From Magnetococcales bacterium HCHbin5 (GTDB taxonomy: Bacteria > Pseudomonadota > Magnetococcia > Magnetococcales > Magnetaquicoccaceae), in assembly GCA_002753505.1 (NCBI GenBank), contig PEAG01000003.1:1-64000 (forward strand): DNA of 64,000 nt. The letters run 5' to 3'. Shown here piece after piece: positions 1 to 7,194 of this stretch. Below the pieces are notes generated by a model, which had not been told where the DNA came from, searched no databases, and saw only the letters and a list, made by a program, of their open reading frames with translations. The position numbers and the translations under genes are program-made. Each line of letters begins with the position of its first letter. The stretch's first letter is position 1.

Positions 1-145
1 TTTGCTGGATAGGATCGACTTGCCAGCAAGACCTGCGAAGCGGCGGTCTCAGCCAGTCTCACAGCTCCGGTTGCTCGCTGCGTGATGGGGGGTGGCAGTG
101 GACGAAACGATGATCAAGGCCTGTGTCTCCCAGAAAAAAACGGTT
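1..145. other. No gene recognised
   Basis: This is the 3' flank of the large repeat-protein gene. I see no convincing reading frame: the short frames here are shadows. No clear rho-independent terminator follows the stop codon. Confidence 0.4.
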
Positions 146-3100
146 TCATCCATGCGAAGGAACCATTTCTGTTTGTATGTTATGACTGTTTTCATCAGGA
201 GGTGGGGGTGGTGGTGCCTCCTGGAAATAGTGGCCATCTTCATGGCCAGTGCCCGCTCCAGCCATGTTGCCTCCATCATGCTCGTCGGTTTGAGACAACC
301 ATTCTCCCTGGCTGGCAACTGCCCCGTGATCGTTGTGACCTTCATCTACAAAACTGTCCCAGGGACTACTGCCATGGTCGCCAAATCCATGCTGTCCGCC
401 ATCCATCTCGAACATTGCGCTTTCGTCCACATAGGCTCCGTGTGATACCAGTGCCTCGTCGCTACTGGAAAAATCATCACCATGACTGGTTCCCGGGTCA
501 AAATGGCCTGTCTCTGAAGGGTCGGTATCACTGGTTGTTTCTTCAGGCGCATGTTTGTCACCTCGCCCGCTGTGATAATCGGGCGTTCCGGCATGGTCCT
601 GGTTTTCTTGCGCGTGATTTTCCTGCTCTGTTTCTTTGCCTGCGGAGTCGGTATCACTGGTTGTTTCTTCAGGCGCATGTTTGTCACCTCGCCCGCTGTG
701 ATAATCGGGCGTTCCGGCATGGTCCTGATTTTCTTGTGCGTGATTTTCCTGCTCTGTTTCTTTGCCTGCGGAGTCGGTATCACTGGTTGTTTCTTCAGGC
801 GCATGTTTGTCACCTCGCCCGCTGTGATAATCGGGCGTTCCGGCATGGTCCTGATTTTCTTGTGCGTGATTTTCCTGCTCTGTTTCTTTGCCTGCGGAGT
901 CGGTATCACTGGTTGTTTCTTCAGGCGCATGTTTGTCACCTCGCCCGCTGTGATAATCGGGCGTTCCGGCATGGTCCTGGTTTTCTTGCGCGTGTTCTCC
1001 CCGCCCTATCCCCTTATCATGGTCAGAATTGGCTTGGTCATGATTGTCATCGGCCTTGTCATGGATATCGTCAGTTTTGCTATGCGATGCATCAGCTTTG
1101 CCATGCGCTTCATACACCTTACCGTGCGCATCATCGGCCTTGCCGTGTGATTCATCGGCTTTGCCATGCGCAGCATTGGCTTTGCCGTGGGTATCGTCAG
1201 TTCTACCGTGTGAATCTTCAGCCTTACTGTGTGACTCATCGGCTTTGCCGCGCACACCGTCCGCCTTGCCGTGGTCGTCACTGCTTTTAGTGTGTGCGTC
1301 GTCTACCTTGCCATGATCGCCGCCGGTTTTGCCATGCATATCATCAGTCTTGCCATGTGCATCATCAGTCTTGCCATGCGCGGCATCTGCATCTGCGCGC
1401 GCTGATTTTGCATCTGAGTCTGCCTGATCTGCTTTGTTGTGGGCGGCGTTGGCATCTGCATGCGCTGATTTTGCATCTGAGTCTGCCTGATCTGCTTTGT
1501 TGTGGGCGGCGTTGGCATCTGCATGCGCTGATTTTGCATCTGAGTCTGCTTGGTCAGCCAACTTGTGGTCAGCATCCGCTTGTTTGTGCGCGGCATCGGC
1601 CCTGGACTTGGCTGCGTCAAGATTAGCTTTGGCTTTCTCTAACTCTTCACCATGATTTTTTTCCCATCCCTTGGCTACACCTTTCGGTGCTTGCTCATTG
1701 CTCACTTTGTCAAAATTTTTCTGAGCATCTGCCAGATCTTTATCTGCCAATGCAGCTTTACTATCGGACGCATTCGCTCGTTTATGTGCGGAATCCGCAG
1801 CGGCATCTGCCTGGTGGGCCTTCTGGTCTGCCACGTTTGCCTGTTTATGTGCGGAATCCGCAGCGGCATCTGCCTGGTGGGCTTTTTGATCTGCCATATC
1901 TGCTTGTTTATGTGCGGAATCCGCAGCGGCATCTGCCTGGTGGGCTTTTTGATCTGCCATATCTGCTTGTTTATGTGCGGAATCCGCAGCGGCATCTGCT
2001 TGGTGGGTTTTCTGGTCTGCCACATCCGCCTGTATGGGAGTGAGGGGATCCATATCGTGATGCATATCTGTCGTAGCAGCGGAAGTTTCTACCGTGACAT
2101 GCGCGCCAGATACCGGTGTGCTGTCGGAAGACCCAACGCTGACAGGTGTACCTGATGCGGAGGTATGGGTGGCACCCTGTTCGGCAGCAGACTCTCCAGC
2201 AGAACGTTCGCCAGAAACAGGTGTATCAGCGGCAGGTGTACCGGATGCAGACATGTCAACAGCACCGGCTGGCGTACCTGAAGCGGAGGTATCGGTGGCC
2301 TCCTGTTCGGAAGCAGACTGTTCAGCAGAACGTTCACCAGAGGCAGGTGTATCAACGTCCGAGGCATCTGCAGCAGGTGCATCGGATGCCGGCGTGTCAA
2401 CAGTGCCCTCTGGTACACCTGAAGCAGGGGCATTGGCGGCAGGTTTGGCAGCCGGATCAACAGCAGTCGGTTCAGCAGACAATTCTCCCGTGACAGGCGC
2501 ACCAGATGGCGGTGTGCTGTCGGAAGAGCCAACGCTGGCAGGTGCAGCTGAAGCGGAGGTATCGGTAGCCTCCCGTTCGGAAGCAGACTGTTCAGCAGAA
2601 CGTTCACCAGAGGCAGGAGTACCAGCGTCAGAGGTATCAGCAGCCGGTGCATCAGATGTTGGCGCGTCAACAGTACCGGTTGGTGTACCTGAGGTGGAGG
2701 TATCGGTGGCCGGTTTGTCTGCTGGACCAGCAGCAGTTGGTTCAGCAGACAATTCTCCCGTGACAGGCGCACCAGATGGCGGTGTGCTGTCGGAAGAGCC
2801 AACGCTGGCAGGTGCAGCTGAAGCGGAGGTATCGGTGGCCTCCCGTTCGGAAGCAGACTGTTCAGCAGAACGTTCACCAGAGGCAGGAGTACCAGCGTCA
2901 GAGGTATCAGCAGCAGGTGCCTCGGACATAGGCGTTTCAGCAGTGCCGGATGGCACACCTGAAACGTATGTATCAGTGGCAGGTTCGGCACCCGAATCAG
3001 CGGCAGTCGGTTTGGCAGAGGGGCTTTCTGCGGTAGACAGATCGGTGGCAAATGCATCGGATGCCGATGTGTCAGCAGAAAAATTACCGCCAACGGGTGC

Positions 3101-3823
3101 GTCAGAAGCCGATGTTTTGGCATCCGGTCCGGAACTCTGACCAGCAGCGGTCGGTTCGGCAGCATATTCACCAGCAGCGGGCGCATCGAATGCAGGTGTA
3201 TCAGCAGAATGTCTACCGCCAGAGGGTTCGTCAGAAGCAGGTGTGTCGGCGGCCGATTCGGATGAGGATTGGAATAAAGATGCGACAGTGACAGGCGCAT
3301 CAGATGTGGATGCGGCGGCAGAAGAGGGTTCAGCAGCAGACGGCATATCCGTCATGTGGTGCGTATTCGTGCCATCCGGTGTGTGAGGCATGTTGGTTGC
3401 TGCAGGCTTGCCCACCAAATGGGACGGAGCATCGGTGACAGCAGACGCGGCGACAGTACTGTCCGTGAGAGGTGCCTCTGCTTTATCAACCAGATCCAAC
3501 CCACCAGCATCATGTTCTACCTCGTCTCGTTGATCGCCCATACCAGGGGTAACATGGGTATCATCCGACAGCGCAACCGATGGCAATTTCAAAGAGTCGA
3601 CCCCATGACCACTCTCCCCACTAACCTGAAAGTCGCCCATGGTGGACTCCCGTTTCAGATGAACATCGGTAGGGACGGCGGCAGGATCAAAACCGGGCAT
3701 CAATTCTGCTTGTACTCCGGCGTATTCCTTGGCAGAGAGGTCTGTTACGTCGGCATGTTGCAAAACGGTCAGCTGGTCGAGTTCATTCTGAAAATCGGGT
3801 GTAAGAGGGGTGGAATCAGCCAC
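146..3823 (-). CDS. Large acidic repetitive protein, candidate type I secretion substrate
   Basis: Not a family I can name. I chose the GTG start at 3823 because AAGGAG lies six bases upstream; the open frame continues 66 codons further up. The product is 1225 aa without hydrophobic segments. After a short unique head (residues 1 to about 230) comes a Ser/Thr/Ala/Pro/Asp-rich region with 90-residue and shorter repeats. Next are about four 21-residue units around ADQKAHQADAAADSAHK, then NKADQADSDAKSAHADA units. A run of seven-residue units of the type AHGKADD or SHGKADE follows, then nearly four 42-residue units containing HAQENQDHAGTPDYHSG. The last 130 residues are Gly/His/Asp-rich, with a run of six prolines. 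There is no N-terminal signal peptide and no RTX nonapeptide. Its gene faces a complete type I secretion locus, so export by that system is my inference. His and Asp in the repeats could bind metal; this is also inference. Confidence 0.8.
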   Translation of the reverse strand: MADSTPLTPDFQNELDQLTVLQHADVTDLSAKEYAGVQAELMPGFDPAAVPTDVHLKRESTMGDFQVSGESGHGVDSLKLPSVALSDDTHVTPGMGDQRDEVEHDAGGLDLVDKAEAPLTDSTVAASAVTDAPSHLVGKPAATNMPHTPDGTNTHHMTDMPSAAEPSSAAASTSDAPVTVASLFQSSSESAADTPASDEPSGGRHSADTPAFDAPAAGEYAAEPTAAGQSSGPDAKTSASDAPVGGNFSADTSASDAFATDLSTAESPSAKPTAADSGAEPATDTYVSGVPSGTAETPMSEAPAADTSDAGTPASGERSAEQSASEREATDTSASAAPASVGSSDSTPPSGAPVTGELSAEPTAAGPADKPATDTSTSGTPTGTVDAPTSDAPAADTSDAGTPASGERSAEQSASEREATDTSASAAPASVGSSDSTPPSGAPVTGELSAEPTAVDPAAKPAANAPASGVPEGTVDTPASDAPAADASDVDTPASGERSAEQSASEQEATDTSASGTPAGAVDMSASGTPAADTPVSGERSAGESAAEQGATHTSASGTPVSVGSSDSTPVSGAHVTVETSAATTDMHHDMDPLTPIQADVADQKTHQADAAADSAHKQADMADQKAHQADAAADSAHKQADMADQKAHQADAAADSAHKQANVADQKAHQADAAADSAHKRANASDSKAALADKDLADAQKNFDKVSNEQAPKGVAKGWEKNHGEELEKAKANLDAAKSRADAAHKQADADHKLADQADSDAKSAHADANAAHNKADQADSDAKSAHADANAAHNKADQADSDAKSARADADAAHGKTDDAHGKTDDMHGKTGGDHGKVDDAHTKSSDDHGKADGVRGKADESHSKAEDSHGRTDDTHGKANAAHGKADESHGKADDAHGKVYEAHGKADASHSKTDDIHDKADDNHDQANSDHDKGIGRGEHAQENQDHAGTPDYHSGRGDKHAPEETTSDTDSAGKETEQENHAQENQDHAGTPDYHSGRGDKHAPEETTSDTDSAGKETEQENHAQENQDHAGTPDYHSGRGDKHAPEETTSDTDSAGKETEQENHAQENQDHAGTPDYHSGRGDKHAPEETTSDTDPSETGHFDPGTSHGDDFSSSDEALVSHGAYVDESAMFEMDGGQHGFGDHGSSPWDSFVDEGHNDHGAVASQGEWLSQTDEHDGGNMAGAGTGHEDGHYFQEAPPPPPPDENSHNIQTEMVPSHG
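521..994. repeat. 126-bp tandem repeat, about 3.8 copies
   Basis: Units begin at 521, 647, 773 and 899, exactly 126 bases apart and nearly identical, and encode 42-residue repeats of the minus-strand protein. The period is a multiple of three, so the frame is kept when copies are gained or lost. The last copy diverges at about 995. Near identity indicates recent amplification. Confidence 0.95.
1401..1556. repeat. 63-bp tandem repeat, about 2.5 copies
   Basis: Units starting at 1401, 1464 and 1527 encode the 21-residue unit ADSDAKSAHADANAAHNK plus linker in the minus-strand repeat protein. Confidence 0.9.
1781..2033. repeat. 63-bp tandem repeat, about 4 copies
   Basis: Units at 1781, 1844, 1907 and 1970 encode 21-residue Ala/Asp/His/Lys-rich units in the minus-strand protein. 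This 63-bp family is distinct in sequence from the one at 1401. The heptad-like Ala spacing suggests helix or coiled coil. Confidence 0.9.
2471..2925. repeat. 270-bp repeat, about 1.7 copies
   Basis: The sequence from 2471 recurs from 2741 with few changes and encodes a 90-residue Ser/Thr/Ala/Pro-rich unit. Further degenerate units of the same kind lie on both sides, about 2130-3300. Confidence 0.85.
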
Positions 3824-4082
3824 AAACGTCTCCTTGTTCCGAAACGGGTTCCTTGACGCAAGGGGGGATACTTGGAATGCAAAAAAGGCGGTTTTGTTCC
3901 CAACTCTTTGCCTTCGGTACAGAATAAGGTACAATGAAAGTGGTTTATAGTTTTTTATTAAAGTGACACGGAAATTTTGAGAGTGAATATTTTCTTGCCG
4001 AAAAGGTAGGCCAGGATACACAATCGATTACACAGGCTTCTCCCGAACGGTATTCTTTGCAAAATTTTTCTTCTGTTCACGG
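3824..4082. promoter_or_regulatory. Divergent intergenic region with a possible sigma70 promoter
   Basis: AT-rich 259-bp gap between the repeat-protein gene and the divergent secretion operon. On the plus strand TTGCCT (3908-3913), 16 bases, then TACAAT (3930-3935) resembles a sigma70 promoter facing the secretion genes, leaving a leader of about 147 nt. No convincing promoter for the minus strand was found. Confidence 0.3.
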
Positions 4083-5789
4083 ATGTCACCTATGTTGCTG
4101 TTGGATAAACTGGTCGCTCAAACCCGTTGGTACGAGAAGCTTGGCATCCTGCCGTTCAGTCGGCAAACCTTGCGGGATAGCCTGTTGGTGACCGCTACCA
4201 TCCATCTTCTCTCCCTGGCGGTGCCCATCACCCTCATGCAGGTCTATGATCGGATCCTGCCTAACGAGGCTGGCAGCACCCTGTTCTGGCTGGTGTTTGG
4301 AGCGGTCATAGCCCTGCTCATAGACGGTCTGCTGCGTTGGGCGCGCTTTGTGATCTCCGCCTGGAACACCGCCCGCTTTGAATATCTGATCGGCAGTGAC
4401 ACAGTCAGCAGGATTCTCTTCAGTCGCCTGGAGGATTTTGAAAAGAGCGGTATTGGTGTCCACCTGGACCGGTTGGGCAGCGTCTCCGGCCTGGGAAACT
4501 TTTATGCCGGACAGTTGCCCATGGTCCTTTTCGACATTCCGTTTGCAGCCATCTTTCTGGCTGCCATCTGGTATTTGGGGCACGGCATCGTCTTTTTCCC
4601 CCTGGCCATGGCAGGGCTCTATTTTTTGATTCTCCGCCATGCCCGGCAAAAATATGAAAAGGCCAAAATAGAGCAAATTGCCACCAATGACCGTCGTTTC
4701 AACTATATCATTGAGACCCTTTCCGGTCTGCATCTGGTCAAGGCGCAAACCCTGGAAGAACAGATGCTGAGACGCTACGAACGGTTGCAGGAGTCCACTG
4801 GAGAGGCCAACATGGAGATGAGTTATTGGAGTACCTTGCCCAACAATCTGTCGGGGGCTTTTTCCTACCTGACCATGTTCGGCCTCATCGCTGTGGGCAG
4901 CAGTTCCGTCATCTCCGGGGATCTCACTTTTGGTGGTATCACAGCCTGCACCATGCTGGCGGGTCGGGCCATGCAACCCATCCAGAATGCATTTGGCTTT
5001 TGGTTTCGCTTTGCGGATGTCAAGATTGCCTCCGACCGGCTCCGCTCCATTGCCGAATTGCGACAGGAAATTGCTGCTGACGTCCCTCCCTTTCCGGCAA
5101 ACATCGAAGGATCACTCTGCATGGAGGATCTCTCTTTCCGTTTTCAACCGGACCTGCCCTATATTTTTCATCATGCCCATCTGACAATTCCTCCCAAAAG
5201 CATGACGGTCATCCTGGGCAAAGGTTCGACAGGTACCACCACGCTCATGTACCTGTTGATGGGCACACTGAAACCGGAAAGCGGTCTGGTCCGCATTGAC
5301 GACTATAATCTGGCCGAATGGGATCATACGGATCCCCATGGCAGGCTGGCCTACCTGCCGGCCAATGGCACCCTTTTCAAGGGTTCCATCCTGGATAACA
5401 TCGCCATGTTCAATACCAACCATCATATGGCCGCTCTGGATGCAGCCGCCATGTTGGGACTGGATGAGCCCATAGCGGCCCTGCCCATGGGCTATGAGAC
5501 CCAGGTGGACAGCCAGGCTGCCAACTTTCTGCCCTCTGGGCTGATCCAGCGCATCTGTCTGGCCCGTGCCCTGGTGGTACGCCCCCGTATCCTGCTGCTG
5601 GACAAGACCAACGCAGCCATGGACCGGGAAAGTGAACAGATTTTTTTCTGGTTGATGAATCATTTGAAAGGCCGTTGTACCATTGTCATGGCCACGAATC
5701 ATCCCGAGCTGTTGGCCATGGCGGATCGGGTGTATGAAATACGGGACGGTGCCCTGGTGGCCGTAGAAGATCTTTTTGTTTTTCGCTAA
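4083..5789 (+). CDS. Type I secretion ABC transporter half with degenerate ATPase domain
   Basis: 568-aa inner-membrane ABC exporter half: transmembrane domain (about residues 30-320), then a nucleotide-binding domain. The ATPase motifs are eroded. Walker A reads GKGSTGTTT (379-387), so the Lys is Thr. The Q-loop Gln is Ala (YLPANG). The signature reads LPSGL (483-487) instead of LSGGQ. Walker B is LLLDK, with Lys508 in place of the catalytic Glu. The H-loop reads ATNH, with Asn at the His position. The membrane part is well preserved and the frame is intact, so it is probably a functional non-catalytic partner of the second ABC gene at 7195. It lacks the C39-like N-terminal domain found in that partner. 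An alternative start at 4092 has a slightly better ribosome site. Confidence 0.9.
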   Translation: MSPMLLLDKLVAQTRWYEKLGILPFSRQTLRDSLLVTATIHLLSLAVPITLMQVYDRILPNEAGSTLFWLVFGAVIALLIDGLLRWARFVISAWNTARFEYLIGSDTVSRILFSRLEDFEKSGIGVHLDRLGSVSGLGNFYAGQLPMVLFDIPFAAIFLAAIWYLGHGIVFFPLAMAGLYFLILRHARQKYEKAKIEQIATNDRRFNYIIETLSGLHLVKAQTLEEQMLRRYERLQESTGEANMEMSYWSTLPNNLSGAFSYLTMFGLIAVGSSSVISGDLTFGGITACTMLAGRAMQPIQNAFGFWFRFADVKIASDRLRSIAELRQEIAADVPPFPANIEGSLCMEDLSFRFQPDLPYIFHHAHLTIPPKSMTVILGKGSTGTTTLMYLLMGTLKPESGLVRIDDYNLAEWDHTDPHGRLAYLPANGTLFKGSILDNIAMFNTNHHMAALDAAAMLGLDEPIAALPMGYETQVDSQAANFLPSGLIQRICLARALVVRPRILLLDKTNAAMDRESEQIFFWLMNHLKGRCTIVMATNHPELLAMADRVYEIRDGALVAVEDLFVFR

Positions 5790-5813
5790 TCCTGGAAATA
5801 TGAACGAGCGGTT

Positions 5814-7178
5814 ATGAATCCCACCTCCAAAGCCCCCTCTGATCCTGCTCGTCAGGTCAGCCGTCCTTCCGCTGTTGCGACGCGAGACGACTTGTGGACC
5901 CGATGGGTCATGCAGACCGCCAAGGTATGGGAAGACATCGCCGGGATCATCAAAAAGACAGATGTGGAGCATATTGATACCGATCATAAAATTTTGACCG
6001 AGATTACCCTGGCCATCAACAATATTCTGGGACGGGAGGGCAGTTTTTCGCTGGAATGGGTAACAGAGCAAAACCGCGTGCTTGATCATTTGTATATCTT
6101 TGCCGAACATCATTTCCAGCGGGAAGAACGGATTATCGCCGACTATGACCTGCCCAATGCTGATTTACAAAAAGTACAGCACGAAAAATTTTTGGCCATG
6201 GTTCGCTCCAGCATCGATGATTTCCAGCATGGCCGCCTGACGGTAGGCATCAACCTGAAAAACCGTATTCTGGAGTGGTGGGTCAACCACATCAACCATC
6301 TGGATCACGACACCTTTTGCCGGGAAAACTGGGTCCAGGCACTGCTGAAAAAGGCTCTCACCTGGCAGGAATTGGCAGAGATCACCAAACCCAGCTACAT
6401 CGATGAGATTGATCAGGCACATCGATTCATGACGGAAATCACGCTTCAACTGCATGATTCCATCCTGGCCTCCGGGGGCCAGGAACGGATGATCGATCTG
6501 TTTCGGCAGATGGAGGCGTGTGCCGTTGCCCATTTCCAGGTTGAAGAGGAGATGATCCGTCGCCACTCCCTGCCCGGGTTGGAGTTTCAGCTGCAACAAC
6601 ACCAAAATTTTTTGCGGGAGTTGAAGGGGTATCTTGTCGAAATACAACAGGGTACGTTGCAGCCGAACCTGGTCCGCTACCAGTTGCTCAACTGGTGGAT
6701 TCACCACGTCAACAATGTGGATACCGGCTCCTTTGCCCTGGAACAATTGGCCGATCATATTTTACTGGTGGCCTCGACCTGGGAAGAGTTGTCCCCGTTT
6801 ATTCGCAGGATTGGCGTGGCCGTCATCGATGAGGAACACCGCACCATCACCGGATACATCATGGAGTTGAACCAGATGTTTGCCGCTCATGCCGGTGATA
6901 CCCGATTATATGCGTCTCTGCAGCAAAAATTTGACCAATTGATCTCCAGCACTCGACTCCATTTTGCCAGGGAGGAAAAAATCATGGCGGAACGCCAGTC
7001 GCAACTGGCCAAGCTCCACGTGGCGGAACATCACCATTTTCTCTCCATGGTACACTCCTACCAGGAGGGCTTTCTGGCTGGTCGACTCAATATGACCCGC
7101 AACCTGCAACGTCTGATGCTCATCTGGTGGGTCAATCATATCAGCCAGTATGATTATCCCACCTTTGGTACCCTCTGA
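5814..7178 (+). CDS. Triple-domain bacteriohemerythrin
   Basis: 454 aa with three consecutive hemerythrin four-helix domains, which normally bind O2 reversibly at a di-iron site. Domain 3 has the full ligand set: H342, H383, E387, H402, H406, H442, D447. Domain 1 has H58, H100, E104, H123, H159, D164 and domain 2 has H203, H240, E244, H263, H298, D303. In both, the first His of the HxxxH pair is Gln (Q119, Q259). Each domain closes with a conserved WW(V/I)xH motif. There is no signal peptide or membrane segment, so the protein is probably cytoplasmic. The gene sits between the two ABC halves of a type I secretion system, 24 bp after the first and 16 bp before the second. Co-expression, and possibly O2-linked control or O2 protection of secretion, is inferred. 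Confidence 0.93.
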   Translation: MNPTSKAPSDPARQVSRPSAVATRDDLWTRWVMQTAKVWEDIAGIIKKTDVEHIDTDHKILTEITLAINNILGREGSFSLEWVTEQNRVLDHLYIFAEHHFQREERIIADYDLPNADLQKVQHEKFLAMVRSSIDDFQHGRLTVGINLKNRILEWWVNHINHLDHDTFCRENWVQALLKKALTWQELAEITKPSYIDEIDQAHRFMTEITLQLHDSILASGGQERMIDLFRQMEACAVAHFQVEEEMIRRHSLPGLEFQLQQHQNFLRELKGYLVEIQQGTLQPNLVRYQLLNWWIHHVNNVDTGSFALEQLADHILLVASTWEELSPFIRRIGVAVIDEEHRTITGYIMELNQMFAAHAGDTRLYASLQQKFDQLISSTRLHFAREEKIMAERQSQLAKLHVAEHHHFLSMVHSYQEGFLAGRLNMTRNLQRLMLIWWVNHISQYDYPTFGTL

Positions 7179-7194
7179 TGGAAGGGGTGCCCGG

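Noticed and set aside
82-1290. 402-aa plus-strand frame across the repeat region, and other long plus-strand frames to 3140
   Set aside because: Antisense shadows of the repetitive minus-strand gene. The repeat periods are multiples of three, so several frames stay open. Composition (His/Arg/Leu/Cys runs) is not protein-like and no ribosome site is seen.
521-2033. Tandem arrays considered as CRISPR
   Set aside because: Units are contiguous without unique spacers, have periods divisible by three and lie inside a coding frame. No cas gene is present.
4083-5789. Calling the first ABC gene a pseudogene
   Set aside because: Full length, no frameshift, well-preserved membrane domain and operon position. 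The motif losses are substitutions, as in non-catalytic halves of asymmetric exporters.
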